Below, one piece after another: positions 49,366 to 63,535 of a DNA stretch of 64,000 nucleotides. This stretch comes from Colletes latitarsis (taxonomy: Eukaryota > Arthropoda > Insecta > Hymenoptera > Colletidae), in contig NW_027488367.1 of the NCBI RefSeq assembly GCF_051014445.1, positions 23,545,501 to 23,609,500 of the forward strand, written 5' to 3'. The notes beneath the pieces were generated by a model. It was not told where the DNA came from, did not search any database, and worked only from the letters and a program-made list of their open reading frames with translations. The position numbers and the translations under genes were made by a program. The number at the start of each line of letters is the position of its first letter. The first letter of the stretch is position 1.

Positions 49366-52034
49366 GGATTCGCCCTCATCAGGCTCATACTTTCGCGTTT
49401 TTCACATACTTCTTGAACAGATCCTGGGTTTTTTCTGGTTTGGAACACATAGTAATGTGGTACCACACTGAAACAGTCCATTAAACCTGGTTTCGATCAA
49501 TATTGTAGAGGATAATGCAGGTTAGGTCTAGGTTAGGCCTGGGATTTGCCCTCATCAGGGTCATACTTTCGCGTTTTTCACATACTTGTTGAATAGCTCC
49601 TGGGTTTTTTTCTGGTTTGGATCACGTAGTAATGTGGTACCACACTGAAACTGTTGATTAAACCTGGTTTCGATCAATATTTTTGAGGATAACGCATGTT
49701 AGGTCTAGGTTAGGCCTGGGATTTGCCCTCATCAGGGTCATACTTTCGCAGTTTTAACATACATGTTGACCTGATCGACGGTTTTTTCTGCTTTGGATCG
49801 CGTAGTAAAGTGGTACCACACTGAAACAGTCCATTAAACCTGGTTTCGATCAATATTTTGGAGGACAACGCAAGTTAGGTCTGGGATAGGTCTGGGATTT
49901 GCCCTCATCAGGGTCATACTTTCGCATATTTCTCATACTTGATGGCTAGATCCTGGTCTTTTTCTGGATTGCATCACGTAGTAATGTGGTACCACACTGA
50001 AACAGTCCATTAAACCTGGTTTCGATCAATATTTTAGAGCACAACGCAAGTTAGGTCTGGGATAGGTCTGGGATTTGCCCTCATCAGGATCATCCTTTCG
50101 CATTTTTCACATACTTGTTGAACAGATCCTGGGCTTTTTCAGGATTGGATCACGTAGTAATGAAGCACGACACTGAAACAGTCAATTAAACCTGGTTTCC
50201 ATCAATATTTTAGAGGACAACGCATGTTAGGTCTAGGTTAGGCCGGGGATTTTCACTCATCAGACTCATACTTTCGCATTCTTCACATGGTTGTTTAACG
50301 GATCCTGGGTTTTTTTTGGTTTGCATCACGTAGTAAAGTGGTACCAGACTGAAGCAGTCCATTAAACCTGGTTTGGATCAATATTTTAGAGGATAACGCA
50401 TGTTACGTTTGGTTAGGTCTAGGATGTTCCCTCATCAGGCTCATACTTTCGCATATTTCACATACTTCATGGCTAGATCCTGGGCTGTTTCTGGATTGTA
50501 TCACGTAGTAATGCGGTACCACGCTGAAACAGTCAATTAAACCTGGTTTCGATCAATATTTTGGAGGATAACGCAAGTTAGGTCTGGGATAGGTCTGGGA
50601 TTCGCCCTCATCAGGCTCATACTTTCGCGTTTTTCACGTACTTGTTGAATTGATCCTGGGTTTTTTCTGGTTTGCATCACGTAGTAAAGTGGTACCAGAC
50701 TGAAGCAGTCCACTAAACCTGGTTTGGATCAATATTTTAGAGGATAACGCATGTTACGTTTGGTTAGGTCTAGGATGTTCCCTCATCAGGCTCATACTTT
50801 CGCATATTTCTCATACTTCATGGCTAGATCCTGGGCTGTTTCTGGATTGTATCACGTAGTAATGCGGTACCACGCTGCAACAGTCAATTAAACCTGGTTT
50901 CGATCAATATTTTAGAGGATAACGCAAGTTAGGTCTGGGATAGGTCTGAGATTCGCCCTCATCACGGTCATACTTTCGCGTTTTTCACGTACTTGTTGAT
51001 CTGATCCTGGGTTTTTTCTGGTTTGGAACACATAGCAACGTGGTACCACACCGAAACAGTCGATTAAACCTGGTTTCGATCAATATTTTAGAGGATAACG
51101 CAAGTTTGGTCTGGGATAGGTCTGGGATTTGCCCTCATCAGGCTCATACTTTCGCGTTTTTTACATACTTGTTGAACAGATCCTGGGTTTTTTCTGGTTT
51201 GGGTCACGTAGTAATGTGGTACCACACTGAAATAGTCGATTAAACCAGGTTTCGATTAATAATTTTGAGGATAACGCATGTTAGGTCTGGGTTAGGTCTA
51301 GGCTTTGCACTCGTCAGGCTCATACTTTCGCATGTTTCTCATACTTCATGGCTAGATCCTGGGCTATTTCTGGATTGGACACGTAGTAATGTGGTACCAC
51401 ACTGAAACAGTCAATTAAACATGGTTTCGATCAATATTTTAGAGGATAACGCAAGTTTGGTCTGGGATAGGTCTGGGATTTGCCCTCATCAGGCTCATAC
51501 TTTCGCGTTTTTCACATACTTGTTGAACAGATCCTGGGTTTTTTCTGGTTTGGGTCATGTAGTAATGTGGTACCACACTGAAACAGTCGATTAAACCAGG
51601 TTTCGATCAATATTTTTGAGGATAACGCATGTTAGGTCTAGGTTAGGCCTGGGATTTTCACTCGTCAGACACATACTTTCGTATTCTTCACATACTTGTT
51701 GAACGGATCCTGGGTTTTTTCTGGTTTGGATCACGTAGTAATGTGGGACCACACTGAAACAGTCAATTAAACCTGGTTTCGACCAATATTTTAGAGAATA
51801 ATTCATGTTAGTTCTAGGTTAGGCCTGGGATTTGCTCTCATCAGGCTCATTCTTTCGCATATTTCTCATACTTGATGGCTAGTTCCTGGGCTATTTCTGG
51901 ATTGCATCACGTAGTAATGAAGTACAACAATGAAACAGTCAATTAAACCTGGTTTCCATCAATATCTTAGAGGACAACGCAAGTTAGGTCTGGGATAGGT
52001 CTGGGATATGCCCTCATCAGGCTCATACTTTCGC
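49366..52034. repeat. Block D3, copy C
   Basis: It matches 38455-41123 at an offset of 10,911 (62 monomers minus 1). Copy-specific changes include AATATTGTAGAGG at about 49500, TTTTTTTTGG at about 50310 and CATCACGGTC at about 50962. The left edge falls inside GGATTCGCCC, and the right edge at TTTCGC, where a class III monomer replaces class II. Both edges are in mid-monomer and in register. Confidence 0.87.
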
Positions 52035-55000
52035 AGTTTTAACATGCATGTTGACCTGATCGAGAGTTTTTTCTGCTTTGGGTCACGTAGTAAAGTGGTA
52101 CCACAACTAAAACAGTCAATTAAGCCTGGTCTTGATAAATATTTTAGAGGATAACGCATGTTAGGTTTGGATTAGGTCTATGATTTGCCCTCATCAGGCT
52201 CATACTTTCGCATATTTCTCATACTTCATGGCTAGATCCTGGGCTGTTTCTGGATTGTATCACGTAGTAGTGTGGTACCACACTGAAACAGTCCATTAAA
52301 CCTGGTTTGGATCAATATTTTAGAGGATAACGCATGCTAGGTCTAGGTTAGGTCTGCGATTTTCACTCATCAGACTCATACTTTCGCATTCTTCACATAC
52401 TTGTTGAACGGATCCTGGGTTTTTTCTGGTTTGGATCACATAGTAATGTGGTACCACACTGAAACAGACGATTAAACCAGGTTTCGATAAATATTTTTGA
52501 GGATAACGCATGTTAGGTCTGGGATAGGTCTGGGATTTGCCCTCATCAGAATCATACTTTCGCACACTTCACATACTCGTTGAACAGATCCTGGGTTATT
52601 TTCTGGTTTGGATCACATAGCAATGTGGTACCACACTGAAACAGACGATTAAACCAGGTTTCGATAAATATTTTTGAGGATAACGCATGTTAGGTCTAGG
52701 TTAGGCCGGGGTTTTTCACTCATCAGACTCATACTTTCGCATTCTTCACATACTTGTAGAACGGATCCTGGGTTTTTTCTGGTTTGGTTCACGTAGTAAT
52801 GTGGTACCACACTGGATCATTCAATTAAACCTGGTCTTGATAAATATTTTGGACGATAACGCATGTTAGGTCTGGGTTAGGTCTAGGATTTGCCCTCGTC
52901 AGGCTCATACTTTCGCATATTTCTCATACTTCATGGCTAGATCCTGGGCTATTTCTGGATTGGATCTCGTAGTAATGAAGTACAACACTGAAACTGTCGA
53001 TTAAACCAGGTTTCTATCAATATTTTTGAGGATAACGCAAGTTAGGTCTGGGATGGGTCTGGGATTTGCCGTCATCAGGCTCATACTTTCGCGTTTTTCA
53101 CATACTTGTTGAACAGGTCCTGGGTTTTTCTCTGGTCTGGATCACGTAGTAATGTGGTACCACACTGAAACAGTCGATTAAACCTGGTTTCGATCAATAT
53201 TTTTGAGGATAACGCATGTTAGGTCTACGTTAGGTCTGTGATTTTCACTCATCAGACTCGTACTTTCGCATTCTTCACATACTTGTTGAACGGATCCTGG
53301 GTTTTTTCTGGTTTGGATCGCGTAGTAATGCGGGACCACACAGAAACAATCAACTAAACCTGGTCTTGGTAAATATTTTAGAGGACAACACATGTTAGGT
53401 CTGGGATAGGTCGGGGATTTGCCCTCACCAGACTCATACTTTCGCACACTTCACATACTCGTTGAACAGATCCTGGGTTATTTTCTGGTTTGGATCACAT
53501 AGTAATGTGGTACCACACTGAAACAGACGATTAAACCAGGTTTCCATCAATATTTTAGAGGACAACGCATGTTAGGTCTAGGTTAGGCCTGGGATTTGCC
53601 CACATCAGGGTCATACTTTCGCAGTTTTAACATACATGTTGACCTGATCGAGGGTTTTTTCTGCTTTGGATCACTCAGTAAAGTGGTACCACACTGAAAC
53701 AGTCCATTAAACCTGGTTTGGATCAATATTTTAGAGGATAACGCATGTTAGCTCTGGGATAGGTCTGGGATTTGCCCTCATCAGACTCATACTTTCGCAC
53801 ACTTCACATACTCGTTGAACAGATCCTGGGTTATTTTCTGGTTTGGATCACATAGTAATGTGGTACCACACTGAAACAATTGATTAAACCTGGTTTCGAT
53901 CAATATTTTTGAGGATAACGCATGTTAGGCATAGGTTAGCCCTGGGATTTTCACTCATCAGACTCATACTTTAGCATTCTTCACATACTTGTTGAACAGA
54001 TACAGGGTTTTTTCTGGTTTGGTTCACGTAGTAATGTGGTACCACACTGAAACATTCAATTAAACCTGGTCTTGATAAATATTTTAGAGGATAACGCATG
54101 TTAGGTTTGGGTTAGGTCTTCGATTTGCCCTCATCAGGCTCATACTTTCGCATATTTCTCATACTTCATGGCTAGACCCTGGGCTGTTTCTGGATTGTAT
54201 CATGTAGTAAAGTGGTACCACGCTGAAACAGTCAATTAAACCTGATTTCGATCAATATTTTAGAGGATAACGCAAGTTAGGTCTGGGATAGGTCAGGGAT
54301 TCGCTCTCATCAGGCTCATACTTTCGCATATTTCTCATACTTGATGGCTAGATCCTGGGTTTTTTCCGGTTTGGGTCACGTAGTAGTGTGGTACCACATT
54401 GAAACAGTCCGTTAAACCTGGTTTGGATCAATATTTTTTAGGATAACGCATGTTAGGTCTAGGTTAGGCCGGGGATTTTCACTCATCAGACTCATACTTT
54501 CGCATTCTTCACATACTTGTAGAACGGATCCTGGGTTTTTACTGGTTAGGATCACGTAGTAATGTGGTACCACACTGAAACATACAATTAAACCAGGTCT
54601 TGATAAATATTTTAGAGGATAACGCATGTTAGCTCTGGGATCGGTCTGGGATTTGCCCTCATCAGACCCATACTTTCGCACACTTCACATACTCGTTGAA
54701 CAGATCCTGGGTTATTTTCTGGTTTGGATCACATAGTAATGTGGTACCACACTGAAACAATCGATTAAACCTGGTTTCGATCAATATTTTTGAGGATAAC
54801 GCATGTTAGGCCTAGGTTAGGCCTGGGATTTTCACTCATCAGACTCATACTTTCGCATTCTTCACATACTTGTTGAACGGATCCTGGGTTTTTTCTGGTG
54901 TGGATCACGTAGTAATGTGGTACCACACTGTAACAATCAATTAAACCTGATCTTGATAAATATTTTTGAGGATAACGCATGTTAGGTCTGGGTTAGGTCT

Positions 55001-55719
55001 AGGATTTGCCCTTATCAGGCTCATACTTTCGCATATTTATTATACTTCATGGATAGATCCTGGGCTATTTTCTGGTTTGGGTCACATAGTAATGTGGTAC
55101 CCCACTGAAACAGTCGATTAAACCAGGTTTCGATCAATATTTTTGAGGATAACGCAAGTTAGGTCTAGGAAAGGTCTGGGATTTGCCCTCATCAGACTCT
55201 TACGTTCGCATTCTTCACATACTTGTTGAACGGATCCTGGGTTTTTTCTGGTTTGGATCACGTAGTAATGTGGTACCACACTGAAACATTCAGTTAAACC
55301 TGGTCTTGATAAATATTTTTGAGGATAACGCATGTTAGGTCTGGGTTAGGTCTAGGATTTGCCCTTATCAGGCTCATATTTTCGCATATTTATTATACTT
55401 CATGGATAGATCCTGGGCTATTTTCTGGTTTGGGTCACGTAGTAATGTGGTACCACGCTGAAACAGTCAATTAAACCTTGTTTCGATCAATATTTTGGAG
55501 GATAACGCAAGTTAGGTCTGGGATAGGTCTGGGATTCGCCCTCATCAGGCTCATACTTTCGCACACTTCACATACTCGTTTAACAGATCCTGGGTTTTTT
55601 CTGGCTTGGTTCACGTAGTAATGTGGTACCACACTGAAACATTCAATTAAACCTGGTCTTGATCAATATTTTAGAGGATAACGCATGTTAGGTTTGGGTT
55701 AGGTCTAGGATTTGCCCTC

Positions 55720-56030
55720 ATCAGGCTCATACTTTCGCATATTTCTCATACTTCATGGCAGGATCCTGGGCTATTACTGGATTGGATCACGTAGTAAAGT
55801 GGTACCACACTGAAACAGTCCAAAAAACCTGGTTTGGATCAATATTTTAGAAGATAACGCATGTTAGGTCTGGGTTAGGACTAGGACTTGCCCTCATCAG
55901 GCTCATACTTTCGCATATTTCTCATACTTCATGGCAGGATCCTGGGCTATTACTGGATTGGATCACGTAGTAAAGTGGTATCACACTGAAACAGTCCAAA
56001 AAACCTGGTTTGGATCAATATTTTAGAGGA
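55720..56030. repeat. Two adjacent sister monomers with an A-run
   Basis: GTCCAAAAAACCTGG lies at about 55818 and 55994, exactly 176 apart, in place of the usual GTCCATTAAACC. Both monomers are preceded by CATGGCAGGATCC and GGGCTATTACTGG. This is a clean single-monomer tandem duplication, the smallest step of array growth visible here. The second member reads GGTATCAC, so its palindrome is broken. Confidence 0.8.
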
Positions 56031-57659
56031 TAATGCATGTTAGGTCTAGGTTAGCCCTGAAATTTTCACTCATCAGACTCATACTTTCGCATTCTTCAGA
56101 TACTTGTTGAACGGATCCGGGGTTTTTTCTGGTATGGTTCACGTAGTAATGTGGTACCACACTGAAACAATCAATTAAACCAGGTGTGATAAATATTTTA
56201 GATGATAACGCATGTTAGGTCTGGGTTAGGTCTAGGATTTGCCCTCATCAGGCTCATACTTTCGCATATTTCTCACACTTAATGGTTACATCCTGGGCTA
56301 TTTCTGGATTGGATCACGTAGTAATATGGTACCACACTGAGACAGTCAATTAAACCTTGTTTCGATCAATATTTTGGAGGATAACGCAAGTTAGGTCTGG
56401 GATAGGTCTGGGATTCGCCCTCATCAGGCTCATACTTTCGCACACTTCACATACTCGTTTAACAGATCCTGGGTTTTTTCTGGTTTGGATCACGTAGTAA
56501 TGTGATACCACACTGAAACAGTCAATTAAACCTGGTTTCGATCAATATTTTAGAGAATAATTCATGTTAGGTCTAGGTTAGGCCTGGGATTTGCGCTCAT
56601 CAGGGTCATACTTTCGCAGTTCTAACATACATGTTGACCTGATCGAGGGTTTTTTCTGGTTTGGATCGCGCAGTAATGTGGTACCACACTGAGACAGCCC
56701 ACTAAACCTGGTTTCGATCAATATTTTAGAGGATAACGAAAGTTATGTCTAGGTTAGGCCTGGGATTTGCCCTCATCACACTCATTCTTTCGCATATTTC
56801 TCATACTAGATGGCTAGTTCCTGGGCTTTTTCTGGATTGCATCACGTAGTAATGAAGTACAACACTGAAACACTCAATTAAATCTGGTTTCGATCAATAT
56901 TATTGAGGATAACGCATGTTAGGTCTAGGTTAGGCCTGGGATTTTCACTCATCAGACTCATTCTTTCGCATTCTTCACATACTTGTTGAACGGATCTTGG
57001 GTTTTTTCTGGTGTGAATCACGTAGTAATGTGGTACCACACTGAAACAGTCAATTAAACCTGGTTTTGATCAATATTTTAGAGAATGATTCATGTTAGGT
57101 CTAGGTTAGGTCTGGGATTTGCTCTCATCAGGCTAATTCTTTCGCATATTTCTCATACTTGACGGCTAGATCCTGGGCTTTTTCTGGATTGCATCACGTG
57201 GTAATGAAGTACAACACTGAAACAGTCAATTAAACCTGGTTTCGATCAATTTTTTAGAGAATAATTCATGTTAGGTCTAGGTTAGGTCTGGGTTTTGCTG
57301 TCATCAGGCTCATTCTTTCGCATATTTCTCATACTTCATGGCTAGATCCTGGGCTGTTTCTGGATTGTATCACATAGTAATGCGGTACCACGCTGAAACA
57401 GTCGATTAAACCTGGTTTCCATCAATATTTTAGAGGACAACGCATGTTAGGTCTAGGTTAGGCCTGGTATTTGCCCTCATCAGGGTCATACTTTCGCAGT
57501 TTTAACATACATGTTGACCTGATCGAGGGTTTTTTCTGCTTTGGTTCACGTAGTAATGTGGTACCACACTGAAACAGTCCATTAAACCTGGTTTCGATCA
57601 ATATTTTAGAGAATAATTCATGTTAGGTCTAGGTTAGGTCTGGGATTTGCTCTCATCAG

Positions 57660-58200
57660 GCTCATACTTTCGCACACTTCACATACTCGTTTGACAGATC
57701 CTGTGTTATTTTCTGGTTTGGATCGCATAGTAATGTGGTACCACACTGAAACAGTCGATTAAACCAGGTTTTGATCATTATTTTTGAGGATAACGCATGT
57801 TAGGTCTAGGTTAGGCGTGGGATTTTCACTCATCAGACTCATACTTTCGCATTCTTCACAAACTTGTTGAACGGATCCTGGGCTTTTTCTGGTTTGGATC
57901 ACGTAGTAATGTGGTACCACACTGAAACAGTCCATTAAACCTGGTTTCGATCAATATTTTAGAGAATAATTCATGTTAGGTCTAGGTTAGGTCTGGGATT
58001 TGCTCTCATCAGGCTCATTCTTTCGCATATTTCTCATACTTGATGGCTAGATCCTGGGCTTTTTCTGGATTGCATCACGTAGTAATGAAGTACAACACTG
58101 AAACAGTCAATTAAACCTGGTTTCCATCAATATCTTAGAGGACATCGCAAGTTAGGTCTGGGATAGGTCTGGGATTTGCCCACTTCAGGCTCATACTTTC
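57660..58200. repeat. Diverged relative of the 14-monomer HOR
   Basis: The mark CGTTTGACAGATCCTGTG at about 57688 recurs at 60331 and about 62798. The following monomers match in order but with more differences, at an offset near 2,643 (15 monomers plus 3) to the first HOR copy. It is probably an older copy of part of the same HOR. Confidence 0.68.
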
Positions 58201-58601
58201 GCGTTTTTCACATACTTGTTGAACAGATCCTGGGTTTTTTCTGGTTTGGATCACGTAGTAGTGTGGTACCACACTGAAACAGTCCATTAAACCTGGTTTG
58301 GATCAACATTTTAGAGGATAACGCATGTTAGGTCTAGGTTAGGTCTGGGATTTTCACTCATCAGACTCATACTTTCGCGTTTTTCACATACTTGTTGAAC
58401 AGATCCTGGGTTTTTTCTGGTTTGGATCACGTAGTAGTGTGGTACCACACAGAAACAGTCCATTAAACCTGGTTTGGATCAACATTTTAGAGGATAACGC
58501 ATGATAGGTCTATGTTAGGTCTGGGATTTCCACTCATCAGACTCATACTTTCGCATTCTTCACATACTTGTTGAACGGATCCTGGGTTTTTTCTGGTTTG
58601 G

Positions 58602-61068
58602 ATCACGTAGTAATGTGGGACCACACTGAAACGATCAATTAAACCTTGTCTTGATAAATATTTTAGAGGATAACGCATGTTAGGTCTGGGATAGGTCTGG
58701 GATTTGCCCTCATCAGACTAATACTTTCGCACACTTCACATACTCGTTGAACAGATCCTGGGTTATCTTCTGGTTTGGATCCCATAGTAATGTGGTACCA
58801 CACTGAAACAGTCAATTAAACCTGGTTTTGATCAATATTTTAGAGAATAATTCATGTTAGGTCTAGGTTAGGTCTGGGATTTTCACTCATCAGACTCATA
58901 CTTTCGCATTCTTCTCATACTTGTTGAACGGATCCTGGGTTTTTTCTGGTTTGGATCACGTAGTAATGTGGGACCACACAGAAACAATCAACTAAACCTG
59001 GTCTTGATAAATATTTTAGAGGACAATGCATGTTAGGTCTGGGTTAGGTCTAGGATTTGCCCCCGTCAGGCTCATACTTTCGCATATTTCTCATACTTCA
59101 TGGCTAGATCCTGGGCTATTTCTGGATTGTATCACGTAGTAATGTGGTACCACACAGAAACAGTTAATTAAACCTGGTTTCGATCAATATTTTAGAGGAT
59201 AACGCAAGTTAGGTCTGGGATAGGTCTGGGATTTTCCCTCATCAGGCTCATACTTTCGCGTTTTTCACATACTTGTTGAACAGATCCTGGGTTTTTTCTG
59301 GATTGGGTCACGTAGTAGTGTGGTACCACACTGAAACATTCGATTAAACCTGATCTTGATCAATATTTTAGAGGATAACGCATGTTAGGTTTGGGTTAGG
59401 TCTGGAATTTGCTCTCATCAGGCTCATTCTTTCGCATATTTCTCATACTTGATGGCTAGATCCTGGGCTTTTTCTGGATTGCATCACGTAGTAATGAAGT
59501 GCAACACTGAAGCAGTCAATTAAACCTGGTTTCCATCAATATCTTAGCGGACAACGCAAGTTAGGTCTGGGATAGGTCTGGGATTTGCCCACATCAGGCT
59601 CATACTTTCGCGTTTTTCACATACTCGTTGAACAGATCCTGGGTTATTTTCTGGTTTGGATCGCATAGTAATGTGGTACCACACTGAAACAGTCGATTAA
59701 ACCAGGTTTCGATCAGTATTTTTGAGGATAACGCACGTTAGGTCTAGGTTAGGCCTGGGATTTTCACTCATCAGACTCATACATTCGCATTCTTCACATA
59801 CTTGTTGAACGGATCCTGGGTTTTTCCTGGTTTGGATCACGTAGTAATGTGGGGCCACACTGAAACAGTCAATTAAACCTGGTTTCGAACAATATATTAG
59901 AGAATAATTCATGTTAGGTCTAGGTTAGGTCTGGGATTTGCTCTCATCAGGCTCATACTTTCGCATATTTCTCATACTTCATGGCTAGATCCTGGGCTGT
60001 TTCTGGATTGTATCACGTAGTAATGTGGTACCACGCTGAAACAGTCAATTAAACCTCGTTTCGATCAATATTTTAGAGGATAACGCAAGTTAGGTCTGGC
60101 ATAGGTCTGAGATTCGCCCTCATCAGGCTCATACTCTCGCGTTTTTCACATACTTGTTGAACTGATCCTGGGCTTTTTCTGGTTTGGATCACGTAGTAAT
60201 GTGGTACCACACCGAAACAGTCAATTAAACCTGGTTTCGATCAATATTTTAGAGAATAATTCATGTTAGGTCCAGGTTAGGTCTGGGATTTGCTCTCATC
60301 AGGCTCATACTTTCGCACACTTCACATACTCGTTTGACAGATCCTGTGTTATTTTCTGGTTTGGATCGCATAGTAATGTGGTACCACACTGAAACAGTCG
60401 ATTAAACCAGGTTTCGATCAATATTTTTGAGGATAACGCATGTTAGGTCTAGGTTAGGCCTGGGATTTTCACTCATCAGACTCATACTTTCGCATTCTTC
60501 ACATACTTGTTGAACGGATCCTGGGTTGTTTCTGGTTTGGATCACGTAGTAATGTGGGACCACACTCAAACAGTCAACTAAACCTGGTTTCGATCAATAT
60601 ATTAGAGAATAATTCATGTTAGGTCTAGGTTAGGTCTGGGATTTGCTCTCATCAGGCTCATTCTTTCGCATATTTCTCATACTTGATGGCTAGATCCTGG
60701 GCTTTTTCTGGATTGCATCACGTAGTAATGAAGTACAACACTGAAACAGTCAATTAAACCTGGTTTCCATCAATATCTTAGAGGACAACGCAAGTTAGGT
60801 CTGGGATAGGTCTGGGATTTGCCCACATCAGGCTCATACTTTCGCGTTTTCACATACTCGTTGAACAGATCCTGGGTTATTTTCTGGTTTGGATCTCATA
60901 GTAATGTGGTACCACACTGAGACAGTCGGTTAAACCAGGTTTCGATCAGTATTTTTGAGGATAACGCATGTTAGGTCTAGGTTAGGCCTGGCATTTTCAC
61001 TCATCAGACTCATACTTTCGCATTCTTCTCACACTTGCTGATCGGATCCTGGGTTTTTTCTGGTTTGA
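58602..61068. repeat. 14-monomer HOR D7, copy 1 (2,467 bp)
   Basis: It matches 61069-63535 at an offset of 2,467 (14 monomers plus 3). Shared private marks are CAGACTAATACTTTCGC, GTTATCTTCTGG, GGATCCCATAG, TTTGCCCCCGTCAGG, ATCTTAGCGGAC, GATAACGCACG, TTTTTCCTGG, GGGGCCACAC, GTCTGGCATAGG and ATACTCTCGCG. I noticed only one or two differences, for example TTAAACCTTGTC against TTAAACCTGGTC and CTGGGCTATT against CTGGTCTATT. Confidence 0.9.
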
Positions 61069-63535
61069 ATCACGTAGTAATGTGGGACCACACTGAAACG
61101 ATCAATTAAACCTGGTCTTGATAAATATTTTAGAGGATAACGCATGTTAGGTCTGGGATAGGTCTGGGATTTGCCCTCATCAGACTAATACTTTCGCACA
61201 CTTCACATACTCGTTGAACAGATCCTGGGTTATCTTCTGGTTTGGATCCCATAGTAATGTGGTACCACACTGAAACAGTCAATTAAACCTGGTTTTGATC
61301 AATATTTTAGAGAATAATTCATGTTAGGTCTAGGTTAGGTCTGGGATTTTCACTCATCAGACTCATACTTTCGCATTCTTCTCATACTTGTTGAACGGAT
61401 CCTGGGTTTTTTCTGGTTTGGATCACGTAGTAATGTGGGACCACACAGAAACAATCAACTAAACCTGGTCTTGATAAATATTTTAGAGGACAATGCATGT
61501 TAGGTCTGGGTTAGGTCTAGGATTTGCCCCCGTCAGGCTCATACTTTCGCATATTTCTCATACTTCATGGCTAGATCCTGGTCTATTTCTGGATTGTATC
61601 ACGTAGTAATGTGGTACCACACAGAAACAGTTAATTAAACCTGGTTTCGATCAATATTTTAGAGGATAACGCAAGTTAGGTCTGGGATAGGTCTGGGATT
61701 TTCCCTCATCAGGCTCATACTTTCGCGTTTTTCACATACTTGTTGAACAGATCCTGGGTTTTTTCTGGATTGGGTCACGTAGTAGTGTGGTACCACACTG
61801 AAACATTCGATTAAACCTGATCTTGATCAATATTTTAGAGGATAACGCATGTTAGGTTTGGGTTAGGTCTGGAATTTGCTCTCATCAGGCTCATTCTTTC
61901 GCATATTTCTCATACTTGATGGCTAGATCCTGGGCTTTTTCTGGATTGCATCACGTAGTAATGAAGTGCAACACTGAAGCAGTCAATTAAACCTGGTTTC
62001 CATCAATATCTTAGCGGACAACGCAAGTTAGGTCTGGGATAGGTCTGGGATTTGCCCACATCAGGCTCATACTTTCGCGTTTTTCACATACTCGTTGAAC
62101 AGATCCTGGGTTATTTTCTGGTTTGGATCGCATAGTAATGTGGTACCACACTGAAACAGTCGATTAAACCAGGTTTCGATCAGTATTTTTGAGGATAACG
62201 CACGTTAGGTCTAGGTTAGGCCTGGGATTTTCACTCATCAGACTCATACATTCGCATTCTTCACATACTTGTTGAACGGATCCTGGGTTTTTCCTGGTTT
62301 GGATCACGTAGTAATGTGGGGCCACACTGAAACAGTCAATTAAACCTGGTTTCGAACAATATATTAGAGAATAATTCATGTTAGGTCTAGGTTAGGTCTG
62401 GGATTTGCTCTCATCAGGCTCATACTTTCGCATATTTCTCATACTTCATGGCTAGATCCTGGGCTGTTTCTGGATTGTATCACGTAGTAATGTGGTACCA
62501 CGCTGAAACAGTCAATTAAACCTCGTTTCGATCAATATTTTAGAGGATAACGCAAGTTAGGTCTGGCATAGGTCTGAGATTCGCCCTCATCAGGCTCATA
62601 CTCTCGCGTTTTTCACATACTTGTTGAACTGATCCTGGGCTTTTTCTGGTTTGGATCACGTAGTAATGTGGTACCACACCGAAACAGTCAATTAAACCTG
62701 GTTTCGATCAATATTTTAGAGAATAATTCATGTTAGGTCCAGGTTAGGTCTGGGATTTGCTCTCATCAGGCTCATACTTTCGCACACTTCACATACTCGT
62801 TTGACAGATCCTGTGTTATTTTCTGGTTTGGATCGCATAGTAATGTGGTACCACACTGAAACAGTCGATTAAACCAGGTTTCGATCAATATTTTTGAGGA
62901 TAACGCATGTTAGGTCTAGGTTAGGCCTGGGATTTTCACTCATCAGACTCATACTTTCGCATTCTTCACATACTTGTTGAACGGATCCTGGGTTGTTTCT
63001 GGTTTGGATCACGTAGTAATGTGGGACCACACTCAAACAGTCAACTAAACCTGGTTTCGATCAATATATTAGAGAATAATTCATGTTAGGTCTAGGTTAG
63101 GTCTGGGATTTGCTCTCATCAGGCTCATTCTTTCGCATATTTCTCATACTTGATGGCTAGATCCTGGGCTTTTTCTGGATTGCATCACGTAGTAATGAAG
63201 TACAACACTGAAACAGTCAATTAAACCTGGTTTCCATCAATATCTTAGAGGACAACGCAAGTTAGGTCTGGGATAGGTCTGGGATTTGCCCACATCAGGC
63301 TCATACTTTCGCGTTTTCACATACTCGTTGAACAGATCCTGGGTTATTTTCTGGTTTGGATCTCATAGTAATGTGGTACCACACTGAGACAGTCGGTTAA
63401 ACCAGGTTTCGATCAGTATTTTTGAGGATAACGCATGTTAGGTCTAGGTTAGGCCTGGCATTTTCACTCATCAGACTCATACTTTCGCATTCTTCTCACA
63501 CTTGCTGATCGGATCCTGGGTTTTTTCTGGTTTGA
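61069..63535. repeat. 14-monomer HOR D7, copy 2
   Basis: This is a head-to-tail second copy with no spacer. The match runs about 25 bases into the start of a would-be third copy and stops at CCACAC in 63560, where ACAGAAAC replaces ACTGAAAC. Confidence 0.9.

Larger units (their letters stand above)
52035..58601. repeat. Divergent, mostly non-duplicated satellite stretch
   Basis: The monomers keep the 176-bp frame, but private substitutions are more frequent, such as CACTGGATCATTC, TTTTGGACGATAAC, GTACCCCACTG, CTGGTGTGG and AAACCAGGTGTGATAAAT. No block longer than a few monomers was found repeated elsewhere at high identity. Small local duplications occur: TTTATTATACTTCATGG at 55036 and 55389 (353 apart), and TTAAACCTTGTTTCG at 55471 and 56350 (879 apart). 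The reduced homogenisation suggests older or less actively turned-over satellite. Confidence 0.75.
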
